Positions 34,790 through 41,826 of a stretch of DNA of 64,000 nt are shown one piece after another (positions within the stretch are counted from its first letter, which is position 1; each line of letters opens with the position of its first letter). The stretch is from Psittacicella melopsittaci (GTDB lineage: Bacteria; Pseudomonadota; Gammaproteobacteria; Enterobacterales; Psittacicellaceae), in NCBI RefSeq assembly GCF_003585925.1, contig NZ_NRJH01000018.1, positions 1 to 64,000 on the forward strand, in the 5' to 3' direction. The notes beneath the pieces were generated by a model, which was given only the letters and a program-made list of their open reading frames with translations, was not told the DNA's origin and did not search any database. A program made the translations under genes and the position numbers.

Positions 34790-34832
34790 AAAAAAAGACA
34801 TCTGTTTTCATACAGATGTCTCTTTTTTTATT
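34790..34832. terminator. Bidirectional terminator between yojI and tadA
   Basis: AGACATCTG (34796-34804) and CAGATGTCT (34813-34821) with an 8-base loop, flanked by eight A and seven T. Confidence 0.9.
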
Positions 34833-35430
34833 TCTCTGAATATAATTGTGTTGCAGCCCGTAAAAGACGTTTTTGAGATTTTTGTACCTCACGTCTTTTT
34901 TTAAAATATTTTAAGAGCTCTTCGCGTACTTTTTCTTCACGAACTCCTTTGGTTACTTGCGGAATATGGTTCATAGGAAAATCACGGAATAAATTAAATC
35001 TTCCGCCAATTGCCCCAGTTTTAGGATCCCCAGCCCCAAAGACTACGCGTTTACAACGGGCATGAATTATTGAGCCAGCACACATGGTACAAGGTTCTAA
35101 AGTTGCATAAATCGTTGAGTTAATTAAACGATAATTCCCTATCCGGTGCCCTGCATCTCTAATTGCCAATACTTCAGCATGAGCCGTTGGATCTTTTAAG
35201 TTAATTGGCATGTTGATGCCAATCCCAACTATTTTATCATCTAGCACTACTATCGAAGCTATAGGAACTTCGCCAATACGTTGGGCTATTTTTACTAAAT
35301 CCAAACACAATTCCATAAAAAATAAATCTTTATCTTCTTGCTTGGTTTCTGGCAAAAATACTGGTGTTAGTTGATAAAAAGGCTCTAAATCGCGAAGTAT
35401 TTCATCTGAATAAATAGAAGAAAAAGTCAT
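34828..35430 (-). CDS. tadA: tRNA-specific adenosine deaminase
   Basis: TadA deaminates A34 of tRNA-Arg(ACG) to inosine. The 200-residue protein carries the zinc deaminase motifs H84-A-E86 and P113-C114-x2-C117, plus the family segments GEVPIASIVV and GAIGGRFNL. About 38 residues precede the usual start; a downstream Met (M39) would fit E. coli TadA better, but the annotated ATG lies 1 base after the rluB stop, which argues for coupling and for the longer form. The C-terminus is Lys/Arg-rich. Confidence 0.93.
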   Translation of the reverse strand: MTFSSIYSDEILRDLEPFYQLTPVFLPETKQEDKDLFFMELCLDLVKIAQRIGEVPIASIVVLDDKIVGIGINMPINLKDPTAHAEVLAIRDAGHRIGNYRLINSTIYATLEPCTMCAGSIIHARCKRVVFGAGDPKTGAIGGRFNLFRDFPMNHIPQVTKGVREEKVREELLKYFKKRREVQKSQKRLLRAATQLYSEK

Positions 35431-35431
35431 A

Positions 35432-36766
35432 TTATTTATAGAATTTTTCTACAAAGTCGTTTTTGCGGTTGTTAGAGAATTTTTTCTTATTGTTTTGTGA
35501 AATTTTCTCTGCTAATTGTTTACGTTTATCACGTTGCTCTTTATTTCTTTCATCATACACACGTTGCTCTTTGCCTGCACGGTGTTGATTATCTTTGAAA
35601 ATTGCACGACGAATAGTACGTAAATGTTTGGCTTTTTGACGTTTTAACTCAGATTTAGATTGCCCACTTAAATCCGAAGGACGGAACCCTTCAGTTTCTG
35701 GTGGTAAACCAACTAGGCCACGCACAAGGTTAATTTCATTTAAATCCGCTTCTAAATAACCAGAAGCAGGAATGCTTAGATCACGATTTAAACGAATACC
35801 CGCGTATTCTACACGAATTAAGCGCGAAACCATAACGTCTTGGCTTTCCCAAATACGACGTACTTCGTGCTTACGACCTTCGGTAATTGATACTTCAAAC
35901 CATTGGTTAGCTTTACGTTGTGATTTTGAACCTTGATCTAAGTTAGGATCTACTTCACCTATAGCATGAATTTCATCAAACTTAGCAATACCGTCATCTA
36001 GCTCTACCCCTTCGGTAATGCGTTTTAACATCTCATCAGTTACTTCACCGTAAACACGACATAAGTATTTACGTTCAATATTAAATGAAGGGTGCATTAA
36101 GCGGTGTGCTAGTTCACCATCATTGGTAAAAAGTAATAAACCTGAAGTATTAGCATCTAGACGTCCAACCTGTACCCATCTACCTACGTTTAAACGTGGT
36201 AAACGATCAAATACAGTTTTACGACCTTCAGGATCAAAGCGTGAAGAAATTTCCCCTTCTGCTTTATGATAGATTAAAATTTGGCATGGTTCTTTTAAAG
36301 CCGCACGGTGATTAATTACACGACCTTCTACCCTAATTTTAATTGAACTATCGTTTAGATCAATTTGTTGTCCAACAATTGCTTTTTCACCATTTACTGA
36401 TACTAAGCCATCACGAATTAATTGTTCTGCTTTACGGTTTGAACACATACCCGTACGAGCAATTACTTTGTGAAGTCTTTCTGGACGTACACCTTTATCT
36501 TGTTTTTTAACCGTTTTTAGTTTTATTACACCTTTTTTACTAATATCAGCTACATCATTGCGTGATTTTCTTAAGCCTTCTAAATAAGACTCATCGAGTT
36601 CATCAGCTTCAAAAATTTCTTTATCGCGGTTTAAAATTGAACGACGATAAAAATCTTTGCGAGCCGTATCTTTTTTATGCTGTTTTTCTTTAGCTTTGAG
36701 AATATCTAAAGCTTTTTTCTCTTTAGTAGCTTTTATTAATTTTAAAACTTTTTCAGTTAATGACAT
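35432..36766 (-). CDS. rluB: Ribosomal large subunit pseudouridine synthase B
   Basis: RluB makes pseudouridine 2605 in 23S rRNA. After a charged head of about 95 residues, an S4 domain follows (RLHKVIARTGMCSNRKAEQL), then the RsuA-type catalytic domain with VGRLDANTSGLLLFTNDGEL (catalytic Asp) and the block TEGRKHEVRRIWES. The conserved LVGLPPET and a basic tail (to residue 444) match RluB rather than RluE or RsuA. E. coli RluB has 291 residues; both termini are longer here and rich in Lys, Arg, Asn and Gln. It is followed after 1 base by tadA, so two RNA-modification genes share an operon. Confidence 0.93.
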   Translation of the reverse strand: MSLTEKVLKLIKATKEKKALDILKAKEKQHKKDTARKDFYRRSILNRDKEIFEADELDESYLEGLRKSRNDVADISKKGVIKLKTVKKQDKGVRPERLHKVIARTGMCSNRKAEQLIRDGLVSVNGEKAIVGQQIDLNDSSIKIRVEGRVINHRAALKEPCQILIYHKAEGEISSRFDPEGRKTVFDRLPRLNVGRWVQVGRLDANTSGLLLFTNDGELAHRLMHPSFNIERKYLCRVYGEVTDEMLKRITEGVELDDGIAKFDEIHAIGEVDPNLDQGSKSQRKANQWFEVSITEGRKHEVRRIWESQDVMVSRLIRVEYAGIRLNRDLSIPASGYLEADLNEINLVRGLVGLPPETEGFRPSDLSGQSKSELKRQKAKHLRTIRRAIFKDNQHRAGKEQRVYDERNKEQRDKRKQLAEKISQNNKKKFSNNRKNDFVEKFYK

Positions 36767-36877
36767 AATTTTTTCCAGTTCTTGGATCTAGTTGTATCTC
36801 TACAAATAAACACCGTTTTTAATATACAAAAAATACAAGCATATTATACTAAATTTCAAATGGTTTTAATAGCATAT

Positions 36878-37873
36878 CTAATGCCAAATAGGTTGATAAA
36901 AACCATTATCATCTATACGTAGTAAATGCAAATAACTATATGATTTAATGAGCTTGTTTACATCAAAAACATTACGGTTTAATAAGATTTCGCTAATGCT
37001 TTCAATGTATAACTCCATAAACAAGCGTCGAAAAGGAAGCTGTTTATTTGAGTTTAACGGCTTATTAATCCCTGTATAAGAAACTATATAGGGAAGGTTA
37101 TACGCAGGTGGAGGCGTAAGCTGAGCATACTTTGGCACTTCACCATTACGTAAATGTAATTCCTTACTTATGTAATCAACTTGGTAGTTATAAACATCTG
37201 GTAAAGCTTGCCAGTCAAATTGATGGAATAAGTTAAGGAATAAACTTACATGAGGCATATAGCACACTTGGTTAGAGGCTAAATAATTAATGTAAGTTTG
37301 GTTTACTTTTAACTGACGCATGCGTTTTAAATTTAACAGCATTACATGAGTGCTAAAGACTTTAAAATCATGCGGTTGCCCTTGCAACTCACGGACAAAG
37401 CGAGACAAATAACTTTGACTCTCTTGGCTTTGCTTCAGTTCATGGCTTAATAGATAATCTGGGCAAGCGTAAATACTTACATTATCTGCCATAGGGTAAT
37501 TTAATAGCGGAGCTAAATCTTTAATGACTAAAGTTTCTGGATCTAAAAAGAGAACACTATCTTCATTAGGTAAAAGGTCTACAAGAAATAATTTGTAATA
37601 AATAGATTTACTTAAGTGTGATGAATCTATACTTAAATTATTTAGAAGTTGCTTTTGTTCTGCTGTAGGCGTAAGTACCTTAATTTGGCAGTGTCTTAAA
37701 TGTAATTGACACTGTCTTATATAGTGGAGAATTAAATCCGTAGGGTAGTCATAATTTAGGATATAAATAACTACTTCTTCTTTGCCGTTAGACGCTAGGA
37801 AAATACTCTTCAAAAGTACTTCAAGGTATTGACTAACACGATAATCGGCACTTATTACAATACTTCTTGCCAT
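36878..37873 (-). CDS. Degenerate glycosyltransferase family 8-like protein
   Basis: The 331-residue protein has the outline of GT8 (LPS galactosyl/glucosyltransferase-like) enzymes: the start SIVISADYRVSQYLEVLLKSI, the metal-site region VLFLDPETLVIKDL, the block VMLLNLKRMR, and SYTGINKPLN near the C-terminal part. In active members the metal site is DxD; here it is D111-P-E113, and the later aspartate of the DQD-type motif and the histidine of the HYTG block (SYTG here) are missing. It may therefore have lost or changed metal-dependent transfer. It lies 16 bases downstream of ybfF in the same direction. No other envelope-sugar genes are near. Confidence 0.72.
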   Translation of the reverse strand: MARSIVISADYRVSQYLEVLLKSIFLASNGKEEVVIYILNYDYPTDLILHYIRQCQLHLRHCQIKVLTPTAEQKQLLNNLSIDSSHLSKSIYYKLFLVDLLPNEDSVLFLDPETLVIKDLAPLLNYPMADNVSIYACPDYLLSHELKQSQESQSYLSRFVRELQGQPHDFKVFSTHVMLLNLKRMRQLKVNQTYINYLASNQVCYMPHVSLFLNLFHQFDWQALPDVYNYQVDYISKELHLRNGEVPKYAQLTPPPAYNLPYIVSYTGINKPLNSNKQLPFRRLFMELYIESISEILLNRNVFDVNKLIKSYSYLHLLRIDDNGFYQPIWH

Positions 37874-37889
37874 ACTACCTCTACTAATC

Positions 37890-38720
37890 CTAGCTAATTA
37901 CCACATAGTCTTGTCCAGGTAATATGCCATTATTTTCAAAGAAATTTTCCATATATTGGAAAATTGTACGTGGTTGTTCAGCATGGAGCCAGTGTGTAGC
38001 CCCTTCAACACAGTATAATTTTGCTTTCGGGAATTGACGTGGAATAGCTTGTTGACGTTCATCATCTACATATGGAGAGTCACCACCATAAATAAATGCT
38101 GAAGGTCCATTATAGACATGCTCTTCCCAAATCCCAATATGATTGTATTCTTTTTCTAACACTGGGGCATTGAAAAGAAACTTATGCGGCTCTTCATTAG
38201 TAAAGCTTTTTAATAAGAAATTAATAACACCTTGGTTATCTAAATTTGCTTTAAGAATCTCACGACACTCATCTCTTTCTTGACAATTATGGGCAATAAC
38301 TTGGTTAATTGCATAGAAAACATCATCATGCCCACGTTTACCATAAATAACAGGTGCCATATCTAAAACAACAAGAGCACGACAACGCGAGGCATAATCA
38401 AAAGCAATGCGCATAGCTACTTTACCACCCATAGAGTGACCTACCGGAATAATATCCTTAATCCCGTAATGATCTACTACTTTTAATACATCATTAGCCA
38501 TTTCAGGATATTCCATTTGATTACGGTAAAAACTATGACCGTGATTAACTAAATCTACGCGTAAAATGTTAAATCTATCCGCAAAGTGACGCCCAATCAT
38601 ACCAAGATTATTTAAATCTCCCATTAATCCATGGATAAGCACTAACGTTGGACGATCTTTTAATTCTTCATTATAAGTGTATTGATGATTTAATAAATCA
38701 AGATTACGTTCAATAGTCAT
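37890..38720 (-). CDS. ybfF: Alpha/beta hydrolase, YbfF-type esterase
   Basis: The 276-residue hydrolase matches YbfF, an esterase on short and medium acyl-CoA or acyl esters. It shows the oxyanion block LVLIHGLMGDLNNLG (27-41), nucleophile elbow G-H-S96-M-G, LVVLDMAPVIYGKRGHDD, INFLLKSF, and catalytic His in GATHWLHAEQP. The start is the ATG after a modest AAGGAC site. It lies between the unknown 623-residue gene and the GT8-like gene, all on the minus strand; a strong hairpin separates it from the former. Confidence 0.9.
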   Translation of the reverse strand: MTIERNLDLLNHQYTYNEELKDRPTLVLIHGLMGDLNNLGMIGRHFADRFNILRVDLVNHGHSFYRNQMEYPEMANDVLKVVDHYGIKDIIPVGHSMGGKVAMRIAFDYASRCRALVVLDMAPVIYGKRGHDDVFYAINQVIAHNCQERDECREILKANLDNQGVINFLLKSFTNEEPHKFLFNAPVLEKEYNHIGIWEEHVYNGPSAFIYGGDSPYVDDERQQAIPRQFPKAKLYCVEGATHWLHAEQPRTIFQYMENFFENNGILPGQDYVVIS

Positions 38721-38754
38721 TATAAGTCCTTGTCTCAGATTAATCGCTTTTAGC

Positions 38755-38782
38755 GGGTTAATTAGCCAAGGCTAATTAACCC
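38755..38782. other. Strong hairpin at the end of the unknown three-gene block
   Basis: GGGTTAATTAGCC (38755-38767) and its exact complement (38770-38782) give a 13-base palindromic stem; a smaller hairpin CGCTTTTAGCG adjoins it. There is no U-tract on either strand, so it is not an ordinary terminator; mRNA 3'-end protection or protein binding is possible. Confidence 0.6.
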
Positions 38783-38794
38783 TCTAAACAACGG

Positions 38795-40666
38795 TTAATC
38801 TTTCTTAATATAAAATTCAAGATCCTCTTCAGGATAATTAATAATATCGTAAGGAATAAACTTATATTCATTGCTTAGATATTCATCTATATCCTCAGGC
38901 AATAAAAAGAAAGGGTTATAGTATTCGGTTATATATGCCGAACGCACAGGAATAGTTTTTTCCTCTTTAAGTTGAGCAACCTTACTATTTTTAGCTTTAA
39001 TTGCTCGATAAAGTGGTACTTCAATTTTTGGTAGCTCTGCAAAGGTTAATTGATCTTTACATTCACTTTCTAACCATAACTCAGCAAACTCATTCTCATA
39101 GTCATCTAAAATGGTTGCTCGTAAAGGAGCGTTATGATATTTACGTTGTTTTTGCATAGCGTGCAGATGCTCAACTATATGCTGATAACGCATTTTATCC
39201 ATTTGCTTTTCACTAAAACCAAGATGAGAAATTTGCGAAGTTTCAACTAGTTTACCACTTCTAAAGTCAGAATAAACCTCTTGCTCCTCTGTTATTTGCT
39301 CATAGAGATTTAAGTCATAGGCTTTAAGATCTACTAAATCTTCAAAGTCTAGATTGTAATTTTCAAAAATATGAATATTGTATTTTAACAATGAGAAGTC
39401 ATAATTAAAGCTATCGTCTAAACCAAATAAGGCTGGGTAATGATGATAGGCCTGATAATTATACTTAGTTTCAAATAACTTATGTTGTAGCGAAGAATCA
39501 TAAGTTTGAGAAATATAATAAACATATTCAAGTTTAGCTTGAGGCGTAAGTGCCTCTTTTTCCTCACGAGGCTTTTCTCCTTGTAAAATGGTATAAACCT
39601 GCGGGTATTTAAACTCTTGAACCTTACTTGCAAAAGGAAGAAAATCAGAGCTAAAATTTGGGGCTTTAATAGCATTTAAAACCTCAAATCCTTGGGCTAG
39701 ATTTTCCCTATCCTTTTGACTTAATTCATGTTTGAAGAATAAGTCATAGAAAATATTTAGCTTATTACTTAAGGTATAGAGACCTTGATCAAAAAGAGAA
39801 AGATAGATACTTTCGTTAGCCTTAGTATCTTTTTCTTTTAGTTTGAGTTCATAAGGGTTTAGTTCAACAGCTATTGGAGCAGTAAGTTGAGGATCATTCC
39901 CCAGATATCTTCTTGTTCCATAAGCTTCTTTTAAGTAATATCTTTGTTTATTTACTTTTGCCCCTACATCCGCCAAACGAATGGATTGATACAAACTCTC
40001 AAAAGAACCATCAAGAGATGCTACATGCTCACTATAAGCAAAGGATGATATTTCTTGATCAAGCTCAGGTAAGGTTAAATGTTTACGAATAAACGCCTTT
40101 TTTGCTTTTTTAAGCTCATCAGGATTGGACTCTTCCTCTTGCCAAGTATACTTATCTTCTAGCCCTTGAGGGGAAATATAGTAGTTATAAAGATGAGAAA
40201 TACCTGGAACTGTATAGCGTTTGTGAAGTGTCCGATGCACTTGGTCACCTGCTAATATTACTTCTCTATCTTCAATAGCTTCTAACAGATCATAGAACTT
40301 TACACTGAATATAGGTAAAAAGTATATGTCGTCTAAATACTGGAACTCATACAAATTATAAAGTTTACCTTGAAGACGAAAATTTAACTTACCTTGAGGT
40401 AAACTTACAATAGTTGTATGATCATACCTATCAAAGAAGTAACTATCACGAAAAACTCTATTTGCTATCTGAGATTTCTTTATATCTAAAATATCCCTTC
40501 TGCTCTTGAGCCATAAAGCCTCCATATCTCCACTATAGATGTATTTAGTATCATTAAGCAAAGCAAGATTCTGCTGATAATTTTCTTGCACTTTTTGATC
40601 ATATACATCTTTTAGAGAATCTACAGAGCTTTCACTTACAATATCTTGCTTAGGTAGCAAAACCAC
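38795..40666 (-). CDS. Unknown 623-residue protein (third gene of the novel block)
   Basis: I do not recognise any family, motif, signal peptide or membrane segment. The protein is soluble-looking, rich in Tyr, Phe, Leu, Asp and Glu, and shares this composition with the 1333-residue protein two genes upstream. A segment LPQGKLNFRLQGKLYNLYEF near residue 90-110 looks like beta structure; the rest appears alpha-helical. The frame opens with GTG at 40666, only 2 bases after AAGGAG; a TTG two codons later has better spacing, so the start is uncertain by two codons. It follows the poly-Asp gene by 32 bases and ends before a 13-base palindromic hairpin. Confidence 0.75.
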   Translation of the reverse strand: MVLLPKQDIVSESSVDSLKDVYDQKVQENYQQNLALLNDTKYIYSGDMEALWLKSRRDILDIKKSQIANRVFRDSYFFDRYDHTTIVSLPQGKLNFRLQGKLYNLYEFQYLDDIYFLPIFSVKFYDLLEAIEDREVILAGDQVHRTLHKRYTVPGISHLYNYYISPQGLEDKYTWQEEESNPDELKKAKKAFIRKHLTLPELDQEISSFAYSEHVASLDGSFESLYQSIRLADVGAKVNKQRYYLKEAYGTRRYLGNDPQLTAPIAVELNPYELKLKEKDTKANESIYLSLFDQGLYTLSNKLNIFYDLFFKHELSQKDRENLAQGFEVLNAIKAPNFSSDFLPFASKVQEFKYPQVYTILQGEKPREEKEALTPQAKLEYVYYISQTYDSSLQHKLFETKYNYQAYHHYPALFGLDDSFNYDFSLLKYNIHIFENYNLDFEDLVDLKAYDLNLYEQITEEQEVYSDFRSGKLVETSQISHLGFSEKQMDKMRYQHIVEHLHAMQKQRKYHNAPLRATILDDYENEFAELWLESECKDQLTFAELPKIEVPLYRAIKAKNSKVAQLKEEKTIPVRSAYITEYYNPFFLLPEDIDEYLSNEYKFIPYDIINYPEEDLEFYIKKD

Positions 40667-40698
40667 TACTCCTTTTTTGAGGGGGGATCAATATTTTC

Positions 40699-41637
40699 TT
40701 ACTCTTCTTCGTCATCGTCGAAATCGTCGTCATCGTCGAAATCGTCGTCATCGTCGAAATCGTCGTCATCGAAGTCGTCGCCGTAACCCTCGTCATCGTC
40801 GAAATCGTCATCGTCGTCGAAATCGTCGTCATCGTCATCGATGAAAGCTAAATCTTCATCGTCGATAATGAAATCGTCGTCATCCTCTGAGGAATCGATC
40901 CAAACTAATAATCTATCTACTACATCTTTAGGAGCGTTTGCTATTTGCAGCTTTAGCTCTTCTAGTTGTTCAAGTTCAGCTTTATACTCATCGTATTTAG
41001 CATTACGAGTCTCAGGTCTAACAAAACTTAGAGAAGCTAGTGTCAGAAACTCATCATATTTATCTTCAATACTTCTTTCAAGCCTATGAGTTTTCTTTAT
41101 CATTTCGAATAACTTAACACTTTTCTCTTTTAGAGTCGCAGCATCATCTTCAGGAGAACTCTCTGCCCATGCATTATCATCTTCAAAATAACTCTCAGCC
41201 CTTGCATTATCATCTTCAGAAGAATTCTCTGCCCTTTCTTTTGCCGCTTTACGTGCGTTTTCTATTCGCTCCTCTAGATCTCGTAGTTTTTTAAGTTCAG
41301 CATTATACTCATCGGCTAAAGCATTTATAGTGGTAGCGGAAACACCTAGAGCAGCAAGTTTCTCGTACTTTTTATATTTCTCAACAACACTTTGTTGAAG
41401 CATTAAACATTCAACTGACATTTGGAATAACTCATCTATTCCGCCTACTAGACTTTCATTATAATCTCCAGAAGAACTCCCTGCTCTTTCTTTATTATCT
41501 TCTGGAATAGCAGATAATAACATTTCGATTAAATTTTGAGGGTCCCCTAAGGCACTAAGAAGAGCATCATCTTCTCCTAATTGGTTATGGTCTTTTTGAT
41601 TGTTATTATCTTTTTTTTCCTTTTTTGACATAGTCAT
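40699..41637 (-). CDS. Unknown acidic protein with internal duplication and poly-Asp tail
   Basis: The 312-residue protein has three parts. Residues 70-132 and 176-238 are two copies of a helical domain (LF-M-x7-LxxSxxxKY... ending YNAELKKLRDLEERI and YKAELEQLEELKLQI). Between them lie three 11-residue acidic repeats of type AESxxEDDNAx (137-168). Residues 248-312 are almost only Asp with regularly spaced Phe (DDDDFD units). It has no signal peptide or membrane segment. Such tails occur in DNA-mimic, chaperone-like and histone- or cation-binding proteins, but nothing here decides. A good AAGGAAG site precedes two possible Met starts (41637, 41631). It sits between the two large unknown genes on the same strand. 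Confidence 0.8.
   Translation of the reverse strand: MTMSKKEKKDNNNQKDHNQLGEDDALLSALGDPQNLIEMLLSAIPEDNKERAGSSSGDYNESLVGGIDELFQMSVECLMLQQSVVEKYKKYEKLAALGVSATTINALADEYNAELKKLRDLEERIENARKAAKERAENSSEDDNARAESYFEDDNAWAESSPEDDAATLKEKSVKLFEMIKKTHRLERSIEDKYDEFLTLASLSFVRPETRNAKYDEYKAELEQLEELKLQIANAPKDVVDRLLVWIDSSEDDDDFIIDDEDLAFIDDDDDDFDDDDDFDDDEGYGDDFDDDDFDDDDDFDDDDDFDDDEEE
40702..40896 (-). repeat. 18-bp tandem repeats coding for the poly-Asp tail
   Basis: The repeating unit codes for six residues (D-D-D-D-F-D) and is nearly identical in several copies, mixing GAT and GAC codons. The region is visibly more GC-rich than its surroundings. Copy number could vary without a frameshift. Confidence 0.88.
41138..41236 (-). 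repeat. Three 33-bp tandem repeats in the acidic protein gene
   Basis: Units at 41138-41170, 41171-41203 and 41204-41236 code for the three 11-residue AESxxEDDNA-type peptides that join the two copies of the helical domain. Confidence 0.85.
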
Positions 41638-41682
41638 TACTTCCTTGAAAGTTAAAAGGGCATGTTAAATATTTTTTTGTCA

Positions 41683-41798
41683 AAATCATATGATTTACTC
41701 AAATCATCTAATCTATCAAAAATAAAAAACTAAATTTAGATAAATCATCAAATTAGCAAATTCATTTTAATCCTCTGATTTATCTAAATCACCTAATT
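41683..41798. promoter_or_regulatory. Iteron-like array upstream of the acidic protein gene
   Basis: The element AAATCA occurs four times forward (41683, 41701, 41742, 41786) and its complement TGATTT twice (41691, 41776) in 116 bases. The copies build a perfect palindrome AAATCATATGATTT (41683-41696), a hairpin 41690-41696/41701-41707, and 14-base arms ATTTAGATAAATCA (41734-41747) with its complement at 41776-41789. The three longer direct copies (AAATCA-x-CTAAT-like) are spaced 41 and 44 bases. It lies between the 1333-residue gene and the acidic gene, where a promoter or operator is expected. Confidence 0.55.
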
Positions 41799-41826
41799 CA
41801 TAAAGAGCTGAAGACATAGAATAAAT

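Noticed and set aside
40650-40838. Open frame of Met/Thr/Ser repeats overlapping the poly-Asp tail
   Set aside because: It is the shifted frame of the 18-bp repeats and overlaps the real gene.
40694-40900. Possible CRISPR array in the regularly repeated DNA
   Set aside because: Units are contiguous 18-bp coding repeats with no spacers and no cas genes nearby.
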